In this document: in pieces, positions 26,536-35,891 of the stretch
How positions within the stretch are numbered: position 1 is the first letter of the stretch
How the letters are laid out: each line of letters opens with the position of its first letter
From: Palleniella muris
GTDB taxonomy: Bacteria; Bacteroidota; Bacteroidia; Bacteroidales; Bacteroidaceae
NCBI RefSeq assembly: GCF_004792655.1
Contig: NZ_SRZC01000011.1
Span: forward strand, 1-64,000
DNA: 64,000 nucleotides
Reading direction: 5' to 3'
Program-made: the position numbers and the translations under genes
The notes under the pieces: model-generated
What the model saw: only the letters and a program-made list of their open reading frames with translations
The model's database searches: none
What the model was told of the DNA's origin: nothing

Positions 26536-29500
26536 ATGAATGTAATGATGAAGCAATCAGACATCAGACTTCCATTCAGGCTGGCAGCCCTTGTATTAGG
26601 GTTGTTCCTGGCAGTCGGGGCTTTTGCGCAGGTTACTGTCAATGGACATGTAAAGGACGCACAAGGCGAACCGATTATCGGTGCCACTATCCGTGTGGCA
26701 GGTTCTAATGCAGGTGCCGTGAGTGATTTTGACGGCAACTTCAGTATTAATGCAGAGCAAGGCAGCAAGCTCTCTGTGTCGTATGTTGGCTATCAGCCTG
26801 CAACGGTGGCGGTCAATGGCTCTTCCCTCGTCATCACCATGCAGGACGATGCGAAAATGCTTGAGAACGTTGTGGTGATTGGCTACGGTGTGGCAAAGAA
26901 GAACGACCTTACGGGTTCTGTGACAGCCATCAAGCCGGACGAGAAGAACAAGCCGCTTGTTACTTCTGCCCAAGAGATGATGCAGGGAAAGATTGCCGGT
27001 GTGAATGTCACTACCGGTGGCGGCACTCCTGGTGGCGGCGCTACTATCCGTATCCGTGGCGGTTCTTCACTGAATGCCAGCAATGACCCTCTTGTCGTTA
27101 TTGACGGTATGGCTATCGACAACCAGGGTGTGAAGGGTGCACCTAACGCTCTTGCAATGGTTAACCCTAATGACATTGAGACTTTCACAGTGCTTAAGGA
27201 TGCTTCTGCGACAGCCATCTATGGTAGCCGTGGCTCAAATGGTGTTATCATCATCACCACAAAGAAGGGACGCAAAGGTTCTGCTCCTCAGGTTTCCTAC
27301 ACAGGCAATGTCTCTTATTCATTTGTAAACAAGAAGGTTGATGTGCTCAATGCAGCAGAGTACCGTGATTTCGTGAAGAATTATTATGGTGAGGGGTCTG
27401 ATGCATGGAACCTGCTTGGCAATGCTGATACAGACTGGCAGGATGAAATCTACCGCCCGGCTGTAACTTCTGACCACAACATCACCGTTGCCGGTGGTCT
27501 GAAGAACATGCCTTACCGCTTCAGCGCAGGTTTCACAGACCAGGATGGTGTGGTAAAGACATCAAACTATCAGCGCACAACGGCTAATCTTAATCTCAAC
27601 CCTTCATTGCTTGATGACCATCTGAAGCTTAACCTGAACGCTAAGTTCATGTATACCCACAGCAGATATGCTGACGGTGAGGCTCTGAGTTCTGCTGTTC
27701 GCACCGACCCTACACAGCCGGTGAGAAGCTACGACTCTAAGTTTGACAACTTCCATAATTATTTCACATGGACAAGTGACGGTACAGCGCTTGGCATTCC
27801 TGGCTATCCTTACACTCAGAACAGTAATGCCAGCAAGAACCCTGTCGCTATCCTTAATGGAAAGAACGACCGTGCCAACTCTTATGACTATATGGTGAAC
27901 GTTGAGGCTGACTACCAGATTCATGGCTTTGAAGACCTCCGCTTGCATGTTGGCGTTTCTGGCGATTGGGCTAACGGTACTCAGAAGACTGACGTTGAGC
28001 CTTGGAGCCCTCAGACTTTCTACTATGGAAGCACCGGCTACACTTACGAGAAGAAGCGCAACCTTGTCGGTACAGCTTATGCACAGTATTACAAGGATTT
28101 CCTTAAGACACAGCACGTGGACATCATGGCAGGTTATGAGATGAGTGAACTCCGCTATGAAGGTGACAGCCGCTATTCAAGAATCAACCCGGATGTGAAT
28201 GGTGACTATAATGTGACTAACGGTATTTGGAAGCAGCACTCACGTCTGCAGTCATTCTATGGACGTTTCAACTATATCGCATGGGACCGCTACATGGTTA
28301 CTGCAACTGTGCGTCGCGACGGTTCATCACGTTTCGCTGAACATTGGGCAACATTCCCTGCCGTGGCTCTTGGCTGGAAAGTCAACGAAGAGGCTTTCCT
28401 TAAGAATGCTAACTGGCTGGAAGAGTTAAAGATTCGTCTTGGCTGGGGTAAGACAGGTCAGCAGGATGGCATCGGAAACTATAATTATTTCGCAAACTAT
28501 GATGTCAACAACACTAACGTTGACGGTCGTTATCCTATCACTGGTGTAGGCAATGACAGTGGTCTCCTTTATCGTCCACAGGCTTATAACAAGAATCTTA
28601 AGTGGGAGACCACTGAGACTTGGAACGCAGGTCTTGACATCGCACTGTTCCGCAACCGCGTGACAGCGAGCGTTGACTATTATTTCCGCAAGACAACCGA
28701 CCTTATCAACACAGCGTACGTTTCTGCCGGCTCTAATTTCCGTAACCAGGTGACTTCAAACATCGGTTCGTTGGAAAACAGAGGTGTGGAGGCATCACTC
28801 ACAGTACGCCCAATCCAGACAAAGGACTGGCAGTGGGAGGTGACAGCTAACTTCACATACAACAAGAACGAAATCACAGAACTGACAGGCGAATCATCAA
28901 AGGTCAAGACAGGTGGCATCTCTGCAGGTACAGGTAATACCTGCCAAGTCCATACTGTTGGTTATCCTGCATCTTCATTCCTGGTTTACCAGCAGGTTTA
29001 TGACCAGAATGGAAAGCCGCTGGAGGGCGTTTATGTTGACCGCAATGCTGACGGAAAGATTTCTGAGGAAGATATGTATATATACAAGAGTCCAGCAGCT
29101 CCTTATCTTGCAGGACTCAGCTCACGTCTTCAGTACAAGAATTGGGATTTCGGCTTCTCTCTCCGTGGCAGCTTCGGAAACTATGTCTACAATGATTTCC
29201 AGGCAGGAAACGTGAATATCGATAAGCGCTATGACTCTTCTTTCGGCTACACTCAGAACTCTACACCATGGGCTGTGGAGAACGGTTGGAAGACTTATGA
29301 CCATGTCCTCTCTGACATGTTCGTACAGAATGCTTCATTCATCAAGCTTGACAACATCACTCTTGGCTACTCATTCAACAACCTCTTCAAGGGTGGCAAC
29401 TACAAAGGTCTTGGCGGCCGTCTGTATCTGACAGCCACAAACGTTGCCACATGGACAGAGTTTGAAGGTGTTGACCCTGAAGTGTTCGGTGGTATAGCTG

Positions 29501-29556
29501 GTTCTGTTTACCCACGCCCAATCTCATTCACAATGGGTCTGAACCTTAATTTCTAA
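26536..29556 (+). CDS. susC: SusC-like TonB-dependent outer-membrane transporter
   Basis: Imports starch oligosaccharides across the outer membrane with SusD as lid. The 1006-residue protein has a signal peptide ending AFAQ (about residue 31), a carboxypeptidase-regulatory-like beta-sandwich (GHVKDAQGEPIIGATIRV), the SusC signature VVVIGYGVAKKNDLTGSV, a plug domain (IRGGSSLNASNDPLVVIDG) and a C-terminal barrel ending in the aromatic MGLNLNF. Length is typical. ATG at 26536 or 26548 could start it. First gene of a five-gene plus-strand operon; the SusD gene follows after 21 bp. Confidence 0.96.
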   Translation: MNVMMKQSDIRLPFRLAALVLGLFLAVGAFAQVTVNGHVKDAQGEPIIGATIRVAGSNAGAVSDFDGNFSINAEQGSKLSVSYVGYQPATVAVNGSSLVITMQDDAKMLENVVVIGYGVAKKNDLTGSVTAIKPDEKNKPLVTSAQEMMQGKIAGVNVTTGGGTPGGGATIRIRGGSSLNASNDPLVVIDGMAIDNQGVKGAPNALAMVNPNDIETFTVLKDASATAIYGSRGSNGVIIITTKKGRKGSAPQVSYTGNVSYSFVNKKVDVLNAAEYRDFVKNYYGEGSDAWNLLGNADTDWQDEIYRPAVTSDHNITVAGGLKNMPYRFSAGFTDQDGVVKTSNYQRTTANLNLNPSLLDDHLKLNLNAKFMYTHSRYADGEALSSAVRTDPTQPVRSYDSKFDNFHNYFTWTSDGTALGIPGYPYTQNSNASKNPVAILNGKNDRANSYDYMVNVEADYQIHGFEDLRLHVGVSGDWANGTQKTDVEPWSPQTFYYGSTGYTYEKKRNLVGTAYAQYYKDFLKTQHVDIMAGYEMSELRYEGDSRYSRINPDVNGDYNVTNGIWKQHSRLQSFYGRFNYIAWDRYMVTATVRRDGSSRFAEHWATFPAVALGWKVNEEAFLKNANWLEELKIRLGWGKTGQQDGIGNYNYFANYDVNNTNVDGRYPITGVGNDSGLLYRPQAYNKNLKWETTETWNAGLDIALFRNRVTASVDYYFRKTTDLINTAYVSAGSNFRNQVTSNIGSLENRGVEASLTVRPIQTKDWQWEVTANFTYNKNEITELTGESSKVKTGGISAGTGNTCQVHTVGYPASSFLVYQQVYDQNGKPLEGVYVDRNADGKISEEDMYIYKSPAAPYLAGLSSRLQYKNWDFGFSLRGSFGNYVYNDFQAGNVNIDKRYDSSFGYTQNSTPWAVENGWKTYDHVLSDMFVQNASFIKLDNITLGYSFNNLFKGGNYKGLGGRLYLTATNVATWTEFEGVDPEVFGGIAGSVYPRPISFTMGLNLNF

Positions 29557-29577
29557 TCTTTAAACAGAAGAACAACT

Positions 29578-31170
29578 ATGAATATTAAATTTATAAAGAA
29601 CATACTTCCAGTCTCTGCCATTGCGCTGACAATGGGATTGGCTTCCTGCGACTATCTTGATGTGGAGCCTCAGGATCCAAGTTCTATCTCCACGGTAGAT
29701 GAGGCTGGCCTATATACAAAATGCTATGCTAACATGGCGTTGGCAGGTAATACAGGAGCTAATGGCGATTGTGACATCGACGGTCTTGATGGTGGCACGA
29801 CTGGATTTGTCCGTCAGCTTTGGAATGCAAACGAATTGCCGACTGACGAGGCTATATGCGCATGGGGTGATACCGGCATTCCTCAGTTCAATTATAACCA
29901 GTGGGACGCTTCGCATCCAATGCTTCAGGGATTCTATTACCGCCTGTATGCCGGTATAGACTACTGCAACCACTATCTTGAAGTGTGTGCCGGAGTGGAT
30001 GCCACACGTGAGGCTGAGGTCCGTTTCCTTCGTGCCCTCTATTACTATTATCTGATGGATTGCTTTGGAAACGTGCCTTTTGCTACACAGATTTCCGCAG
30101 AATCACCTGAGCAGATACAGCGTGCAGACTTGTTCAATTGGATAGAAGGTGAACTTCTTGCTGTTAAGGACCAGATGCAGACTCCCGTTGCACGCAAGTC
30201 TTCTGATACAGGCTACGGCCGTGCTGACCAGGATGCAGCAAACCTGCTCCTTGCGCGTATGTACCTGAATGCTGAGGTGTATACCGGTACAGCTCGTTGG
30301 GCTGATGCTCAGACTTATGCTGAGAAGGTTATCAACGGTCCTCACAAACTTTGGACAGGAAGTGTCAATGGTTGGTCATCTTACCAGATGCTCTTCATGG
30401 GTGACAATGGTGAGAACGGTGCTTCACAGGAGGCTATCCTGCCATTGCTTCAGGATGGCAAGACTACCACTTCTTGGGGTGCGTCACTGTTCCTGATGGC
30501 TTCTACATGGAAGGCTGATATGGATATTGACGGAAACTTTAATACTACGGAGTTCTGGGCAGGTAACCGCGCACGCTCACAGTTTGTCGCTAAGTTCTTC
30601 CCTAATGGTGACGCTCCACAGACAGACCTTAACAGCATGCCAATAGCTGCCGGTGACGACCGCGCACTCTTCTTCGGCAAAGATCGTGAGCTTGTTGTCA
30701 CCACTCCAAGCGAGTATACATCAGGTTACGCAGTAGGCAAGTTCCGCAACACTTATTCTACAGGTGGTGCCGGCCATAGCTCACAGTTCATCGACACTGA
30801 CTATTTCCTGATGCGTTCTGCTGAGGCTTACCTTATCGCTGCTGAGGCTGACGCACGTCTTAACGGTGGAACGACCACAGCGACAGGTACAAAATATATG
30901 GATGATATCCGTAACCGTGCGCATGCCAGCACATCGTTGACATACTCGCTTAACCAGATTATTGATGAACGTGCACGTGAGCTTTATTATGAGGGCTTCC
31001 GTCGTACTGACCTTATCCGCTTCGATATGTTCCACAGTAACAAGTACATGTGGGAATGGAAAGGTGGAGCACAGAATGGCGCAAGTTTCGCTGCTTACCG
31101 TGACATCTATGCTATACCTGCTGAGGATATGAATGCAAATCCTAAACTCACGCAGAACAATGGTTATTAA
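29578..31170 (+). CDS. susD: SusD-like starch-binding outer-membrane lipoprotein
   Basis: The surface lid of the SusCD pair, binding helical maltooligosaccharide. The 530-residue protein has a lipoprotein signal with lipobox LASC (Cys24), then DYLDVEPQ, the usual SusD opening. The TPR-rich core shows RFLRALYYYYLMDCFGNVPF and EAQLIAAEAD-like helices (EAYLIAAEADARL), and the C-terminal NQIIDERARELYYEGFRRTDLIRF is the SusD family signature. Eight bases separate it from the next gene. Confidence 0.96.
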   Translation: MNIKFIKNILPVSAIALTMGLASCDYLDVEPQDPSSISTVDEAGLYTKCYANMALAGNTGANGDCDIDGLDGGTTGFVRQLWNANELPTDEAICAWGDTGIPQFNYNQWDASHPMLQGFYYRLYAGIDYCNHYLEVCAGVDATREAEVRFLRALYYYYLMDCFGNVPFATQISAESPEQIQRADLFNWIEGELLAVKDQMQTPVARKSSDTGYGRADQDAANLLLARMYLNAEVYTGTARWADAQTYAEKVINGPHKLWTGSVNGWSSYQMLFMGDNGENGASQEAILPLLQDGKTTTSWGASLFLMASTWKADMDIDGNFNTTEFWAGNRARSQFVAKFFPNGDAPQTDLNSMPIAAGDDRALFFGKDRELVVTTPSEYTSGYAVGKFRNTYSTGGAGHSSQFIDTDYFLMRSAEAYLIAAEADARLNGGTTTATGTKYMDDIRNRAHASTSLTYSLNQIIDERARELYYEGFRRTDLIRFDMFHSNKYMWEWKGGAQNGASFAAYRDIYAIPAEDMNANPKLTQNNGY

Positions 31171-31178
31171 TCCCTTAA

Positions 31179-32351
31179 ATGAATACTATAATGAAAAAGA
31201 TATTTTCATATATCATGATGTTTGCTGCTGCGACAATGGTGCTTTCATCATGTGAAGATGACAGAGACTCAAATCCGACTTTGCAGACTCCGACAACGTT
31301 TGTACTTAATGAGTCTCCTATGGCAAACCAACTTGTTGACCTTGCCAACTCTGAGAAAATCGTGCTTAAGTGCTCACAGCCGGACTATGGCTTTCCTGTC
31401 AGTGCTACATATTCTGTAGAGGTTTCGTTTAATGCGGACATGAGCAATAGCATCGTTCTTGACGAGACATACAACAACACTGTGATAGAAATTGATGCAA
31501 AGACTCTTGCCAGCACGCTGACTCTTGCAAAGGTTGAGAATGAAGGAATGGAAGAGGCACAGTTCCCTTTGGATCTTCCTCTCTATTTCCGCGTGACATC
31601 AAAGATTCTTTCTGTGAACGAAGAAGTGCCGGGCACAGCGATTACTTCAAACACTATAGCTCTCAACAATGTTCATTTGGCATACACTCTCGCACCGGTA
31701 GAGGCTCCTTCCGACGTTTATGTCATTGGCAAATTCTGCGATTGGAAATGGGATAACTGCCTGACAATGGTTCATGTGCATAGTACAAATGATGTCCTTT
31801 GGACAATGGTATGGCTTGATGATGAAGGCATAAAGCTCAACACTGCCAAATCTTGGGACAGTAACGATGTCGGTTATGATAAGATAACTGTCTCTGGTGA
31901 CCTTAAGGATGAAATCGTTAGCTCCGGAGGCAACATTGCTACAAGCGTTGCCGGTGGCAAATGGTATTTGATGGTTGTGACAACATCTGTTAACGGACGT
32001 GAAATCAAGTATGATGTCCAGTTCAATGAAGCAAAAGTTTGGCTCATGGGACCAATCGTCGGCAATGGAAACTGGGCTGAGCTTGAGGAAGGATGGTCAT
32101 GCGAGATACCAACGGTGAAAGATGACTATTTTGTTTCTCCTGCTTTTGCCGGCAGCGTTCCTGGTGGTGACGGTGATGGCGTGCGTGCTTATGTCAAGGT
32201 GCCTGGATATGACTGGTGGAAGAGTGAGTTCATTGTTCTCAAAGGTAAGATAGCATATCGTGGAACAGGTGATGACCAAGACCGCGTGAAAGGTGATGCA
32301 GGTCAAAGGCTCTATCTGAACTTCTTCAAGGGCGAAGGTGAGATTAAGTAA
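31179..32351 (+). CDS. susE: SusE/SusF-like outer-membrane starch-binding lipoprotein (1)
   Basis: A 390-residue lipoprotein (lipobox LSSC, Cys25) with a SusE N-terminal Ig-like domain followed by two starch-binding-type domains. The first begins DVYVIGKFCDWKWDNC, the second VWLMGPIVGNGNW. The last 60 residues (RAYVKVPGYDWWKSEF ... QRLYLNFF) are clearly homologous to the end of the next gene, so the pair arose by duplication. Such proteins hold starch at the surface and are not needed for transport. Start at 31179 or the ATG at 31191 (MKKIFS). Confidence 0.9.
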   Translation: MNTIMKKIFSYIMMFAAATMVLSSCEDDRDSNPTLQTPTTFVLNESPMANQLVDLANSEKIVLKCSQPDYGFPVSATYSVEVSFNADMSNSIVLDETYNNTVIEIDAKTLASTLTLAKVENEGMEEAQFPLDLPLYFRVTSKILSVNEEVPGTAITSNTIALNNVHLAYTLAPVEAPSDVYVIGKFCDWKWDNCLTMVHVHSTNDVLWTMVWLDDEGIKLNTAKSWDSNDVGYDKITVSGDLKDEIVSSGGNIATSVAGGKWYLMVVTTSVNGREIKYDVQFNEAKVWLMGPIVGNGNWAELEEGWSCEIPTVKDDYFVSPAFAGSVPGGDGDGVRAYVKVPGYDWWKSEFIVLKGKIAYRGTGDDQDRVKGDAGQRLYLNFFKGEGEIK

Positions 32352-32375
32352 AACTAAAAAAACGATTTTAAGATT

Positions 32376-33497
32376 ATGAAAAATATAACTAAGTTATTGG
32401 CTCTCGGTATGGCAGGTCTGTGTTTTACAGCCTGCACCGAAGACTATACTGATTGGGCGGAACCTCAGCATAACGACCCGGAGGGTGCTGTTGTATTGCC
32501 AAACATAACCTCACAGGCGGCAGTTACTTCGGTCAATGTCAGTGAGCTGGACGAGGCTGCCAATATCTCTTTGGTCACATTCCAGGGAGATGTTGCAGAG
32601 GACATAAAGATGGTTGACAGTTACATCAATCTCGTACCGTCAGGCTCAACCGGTGTCACTCCTGCCACTATAGCTCTTGATGCTTCCGGAACTACTACTG
32701 TTGGTAAGTTGAATGAAGCTGTACTCAAGGTGTTGGGGGAGGATGCTGAGTCTGTACCTTATGATTTCGATGGAGCTGTCTATGCTAATCTCGTTGTTAA
32801 TGGATACGCAACAAGTGTTAAGACCGGCGACATCAAAATCAATGTGACACCAATGGCTGTTCCTAATGTCCCTGCTGTAGGCTATATTTATGACACAGAC
32901 CCTGTCCTTTACCTTACCGGCAGCAACTATGGCTGGGGTGGCACATGGCTCCCTTTGGTTCCTGTCTATGGTCATCCTACCATGTCTTGGAGAATCATTT
33001 ATCTGCATGAAGGTGAGGAGTTCAAGTTCGCACCACAGGCTGATTGGGGCAATGACTTCGGAACTGAGGCTACAATAATTGATGACAATGCAGGCATGAA
33101 TCCTTCTGGCGGTGGCAACATCGTTGTAGGCAATGCCGGATGGTATTTGCTTATTGTAGATAATACGGAAGGTGCACGTACCGTGACTATCAACAAACCG
33201 GAGATTTACCTTATCGGTAATACATTTGGTTCATGGGATGCTGCAAATCCTGATGCAGTGTTCACATTCCCTAAGGATGAGAATGGTGTGTTCATTTCTC
33301 CTAAATTCATAGCAGATGATGAGGTGCGTATGCATGTTTCAATCCCAGGAGCAGACTGGTGGCAGTCGGAGTTCATCGGACTGGAGACCGGTGAGGTTGA
33401 TTTCCGTGGCAACGGTGGTGACCAGACTCGTGTGAAAGTAAAGGCGGGACAGCGCTTGTACCTTAATCTCAATGGTGGTGGTGCTCTTTACAAATAA
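32376..33497 (+). CDS. susF: SusE/SusF-like outer-membrane starch-binding lipoprotein (2)
   Basis: A 373-residue lipoprotein (lipobox FTAC, Cys20) with the same domain plan as its upstream neighbour: an N-terminal beta domain and two binding domains starting PVLYLTGSNYGWGG and EIYLIGNTFGSWD. The C-terminus (RMHVSIPGADWWQSEF ... QRLYLNLNGGG) repeats that of the previous protein. Exposed Trp residues in WGGTW and DWWQSE are candidates for starch stacking. Lies 24 bp after susE and 17 bp before the OmpA gene. Confidence 0.9.
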   Translation: MKNITKLLALGMAGLCFTACTEDYTDWAEPQHNDPEGAVVLPNITSQAAVTSVNVSELDEAANISLVTFQGDVAEDIKMVDSYINLVPSGSTGVTPATIALDASGTTTVGKLNEAVLKVLGEDAESVPYDFDGAVYANLVVNGYATSVKTGDIKINVTPMAVPNVPAVGYIYDTDPVLYLTGSNYGWGGTWLPLVPVYGHPTMSWRIIYLHEGEEFKFAPQADWGNDFGTEATIIDDNAGMNPSGGGNIVVGNAGWYLLIVDNTEGARTVTINKPEIYLIGNTFGSWDAANPDAVFTFPKDENGVFISPKFIADDEVRMHVSIPGADWWQSEFIGLETGEVDFRGNGGDQTRVKVKAGQRLYLNLNGGGALYK

Positions 33498-33514
33498 TTA
33501 AAAACATTGTGATT

Positions 33515-34648
33515 ATGAAAAAGATTATATCATTAGCAGCTTCAGTGGCATTCCTTCTCGGAATGTCCACTGCTGCCAACGCTCAGGAGACAGTCGTAGA
33601 CCCTGAGGGTGGACATAACTTCATAGGTGTGAAAGGTGGTGCTCAGGCAACTCTGACCCATTACAATTTCACAGACCTTATTACTCCACAGTTCGGCGTA
33701 TATTTCGGACGCTATTTCAATCAGTATGTTGGTGCGCGTATTGATGTTACGGGTTATCAGACCAAAGGTGGCTTCAAGGCTGACCGTTATGGTTTCATCA
33801 ATCAGGATACACCTTACAAATTCAATGCTGCGACCGCAGATTTGGACTTGCTGATGAACATGACAAACATCATCAACCCAAAGCGTGTCAACCGCTCATG
33901 GAACTGGAACCTGCTTGCCGGTTTTGGAGTAAACTACTCTTGGAAGCATGATGAGTTTGATGCTATCGTCACAAATGTCAAGAATGCAAACATCTATTAT
34001 GACGGTCCGGTGTCATGTGCCACAAAGCACGCTTCTTTCAACGGTCGCCTTGGCACACAGGTGGAGTACAACTTCAGCAAGAACTTCTCAATCATGTTCG
34101 AGGCTGACGCCAACTACAAGAATGACCAGTACAACCTCAAGTTCAACGACCAGGTGGATTGGCAGGTGCAGGCATTCATCGGCATAACATACAAGTTCGG
34201 ACATAAGAAAAAGAAGGTGGAGCAGCCTGCTCCCGAACCAGCTCCGGTGGTAAGGGAAGAGCCGAAGCCTGTTGTTGTCGAGAAGAAGGAAGAGCCGAAG
34301 CCGGTAGTCAAGGTCAAGGAGACAACCCAGAAGGAAATCTTCTTCAAGATAAACAAGTCAGAGGGCACAGAGGCTGAGAACAAGAAAATCGCCGAGGCTG
34401 CCGAATGGCTCAAGGCTCATCCGACAGCTACCGCTACCGTCAAGGGCTACGCTGACAAGGGCACTGGCAATGCCAAAATCAATGCCCGCATAGCAAAGAA
34501 GCGTGCTGACAATGTAGCGAAGAAGCTCACAGACGTTTATGGCATTGACGCTTCACGCCTTGAGGTAAGCTCTTATGGCGACACAGTACAGCCTAAGGCT
34601 GCAAACAATGACAACCGTCTTGTGATTATCGTTGCCACTGAGCAATAA
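33515..34648 (+). CDS. OmpA-family protein at the end of the Sus operon
   Basis: A 377-residue outer-membrane protein: signal peptide ending ANAQ (about residue 23), a beta-barrel of about 190 residues (GVKGGAQATLTHYNF ... FIGITYKFG), a Pro/Glu/Lys-rich linker with repeated EEPKPVV units, and a C-terminal OmpA peptidoglycan-binding domain (IFFKINKSEG ... KGYADKGTGNAKINARIAKKRADNVAKKL). The start is ATG 33515; an in-frame GTG at 33509 is less likely. An OmpA protein in a starch operon is unusual; it may anchor the surface complex to the wall, but this is inference. Followed by a strong terminator. Confidence 0.92.
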   Translation: MKKIISLAASVAFLLGMSTAANAQETVVDPEGGHNFIGVKGGAQATLTHYNFTDLITPQFGVYFGRYFNQYVGARIDVTGYQTKGGFKADRYGFINQDTPYKFNAATADLDLLMNMTNIINPKRVNRSWNWNLLAGFGVNYSWKHDEFDAIVTNVKNANIYYDGPVSCATKHASFNGRLGTQVEYNFSKNFSIMFEADANYKNDQYNLKFNDQVDWQVQAFIGITYKFGHKKKKVEQPAPEPAPVVREEPKPVVVEKKEEPKPVVKVKETTQKEIFFKINKSEGTEAENKKIAEAAEWLKAHPTATATVKGYADKGTGNAKINARIAKKRADNVAKKLTDVYGIDASRLEVSSYGDTVQPKAANNDNRLVIIVATEQ

Positions 34649-34667
34649 ACTTTCCCTATACTAATGC

Positions 34668-34711
34668 AAACACAGGAATGGCAATCAAGCGATGCCGTTC
34701 CTGTGTTTTTT
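34668..34711 (+). terminator. Terminator of the sus operon
   Basis: A 16-bp stem (34668-34683 with 34693-34708, one G-T pair) and a 9-nt loop, running into six T. Confidence 0.9.
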
Positions 34712-34843
34712 GTTCACAATGTGCAGGAATGGTCGGGTGCAAGTCTCTCATGCAGTCGCATCATGCCAAGCTGTTTCTTTGTGATATGGGAAAGAAACAG
34801 CTTTTAATGTTGGTGGTCTTATATTCCTTTTGCCAATATGTAA

Positions 34844-34865
34844 GCAAACGTGAACAAATGTTTGC
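34844..34865. promoter_or_regulatory. Weak inverted repeat GCAAAC-N10-GTTTGC
   Basis: Inverted arms at 34844-34849 and 34860-34865. No adjacent start codon, function unclear. The 34712-35077 stretch otherwise holds only array D. Confidence 0.3.
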
Positions 34866-34936
34866 AAAGCATCAGGCAAATCGCTGTTTGTGTAACCTTG
34901 AAAATCCAACAGATGTTAAAATATGGTTGATATAAC

Positions 34937-35035
34937 GAAAGGTAACACTTGACTGTGCAAAGCGTTACCTTTCATTAAGTCAAGCGTTACCTTTTGCAAT
35001 GCGAATGGTTACCTTTCATAGTGTCACTTATTATA
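34937..35035. repeat. 22-bp-period repeat array D
   Basis: GTTACC cores begin at 34964, 34986 and 35008 (22-bp period), with an inverted GGTAAC at 34941 and a degenerate fifth copy (GTGTCA) at 35030, again 22 bp on. Lies downstream of the Sus terminator, not upstream of a clear gene. Confidence 0.88.
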
Positions 35036-35077
35036 TTCTGATTTTTAACACTTGGGACTATGCAAACTGCAGCTTGG

Positions 35078-35281
35078 TTATCCGGAATGCCGATTGAAAT
35101 ACAGTTTCCTCATCAGGTTGTCAAACAACAGGCAAAGGATGAATGCCATGATGAAAAGTGCATAGAAGTATAGTCCCGGTATGTCACGAATCTCCGGGTG
35201 GCTGACAGCCGATGCGTATTCTCGAACCATGTCACCGCAATAGATGAGCAGGCATGCCATTCCGCATGCGGCAAGGAGCAC
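35078..35281 (-). CDS. Possible small two-TM membrane protein
   Basis: The frame from GTG 35281 encodes 67 residues with two hydrophobic segments (LLAACGMACLLIYC and GLYFYALFIMAFILCLLF) and a basic C-terminus. The frame stays open upstream for more than 40 codons without ATG, GTG or TTG, so it may be a 5'-truncated gene. A plus-strand frame over the same DNA (ending 35404, MLYGASVLLFGGIGLLVAFVVEL at its end) also looks membrane-like, and only one can be real. I cannot name a family. Confidence 0.35.
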   Translation of the reverse strand: MLLAACGMACLLIYCGDMVREYASAVSHPEIRDIPGLYFYALFIMAFILCLLFDNLMRKLYFNRHSG

Positions 35282-35426
35282 AGCGGCTGCGACGGTAGCC
35301 GCAAGGTCAGTGGCATGCTTTATGGAGCGAGTGTCCTGCTCTTTGGCGGTATAGGTTTGCTGGTCGCGTTTGTCGTGGAACTGAAGCTGGGAGACAAGAA
35401 ATAATAATTGTACCGGTATGTAAAGA

Positions 35427-35469
35427 GCAACTCCCTTGTCCTTGATATGTTGTCGGACAAGGGAGTTGC
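35427..35469. terminator. Stable hairpin, possible bidirectional terminator
   Basis: A 15-bp perfect stem (GCAACTCCCTTGTCC and its complement) with a 13-nt loop. No long T-run on either side. Confidence 0.5.
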
Positions 35470-35536
35470 CTGTTTGTTGAAACAGCTTTTGATGTTCCGT
35501 ATTGTATAATATTGCGATGCGGAATGGCTGTTTAGA

Positions 35537-35851
35537 TTAATAAAGTGCTACTTTCCCTAAACTTCCAAGGTCAAGGTTTGCTGTGACTCCCATAGCTTTG
35601 AAAACCCTTACTATATTGGCGAAAGTGAGGTTCTTTCCACTCTCAATCTTTGAAATTTGTGCTCGTTGCACACCAATGAGTTCGCCAAGTTGCTGTTGGG
35701 TCATATTTTTTGATAAACGTGCTTTCTTTATTGCATCACCTATCATGAATGCTTTTATGTCAGCTTCATATTCATCTCTTTTGATTGTCCCTTTCTTACC
35801 GATGAATTCGTCTTCAATCTCTTCCAGTGTATAATAGTTTCTATGCTCCAT
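35537..35851 (-). CDS. higA: HigA-like helix-turn-helix antitoxin
   Basis: A 104-residue antitoxin of the XRE type. The helix-turn-helix MTQQQLGELIGVQRAQISKIESG occupies about residues 51-73. It lies downstream of the toxin gene with 40 bp between, the HigBA order (toxin first). From ATG 35851 (MEHRNYYTLEE). It is expected to bind and neutralise the toxin and repress the shared promoter. Confidence 0.9.
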   Translation of the reverse strand: MEHRNYYTLEEIEDEFIGKKGTIKRDEYEADIKAFMIGDAIKKARLSKNMTQQQLGELIGVQRAQISKIESGKNLTFANIVRVFKAMGVTANLDLGSLGKVALY

Positions 35852-35891
35852 ATTATTTCTTTTTGTCTTTATAATATTCATTCATAATCTT

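Noticed and set aside
35198..35404. Plus-strand 68-residue frame with a hydrophobic end
   Set aside because: Only its last 30 residues look protein-like and the N-terminal half does not; it opposes the minus-strand two-TM frame and I could not support both.
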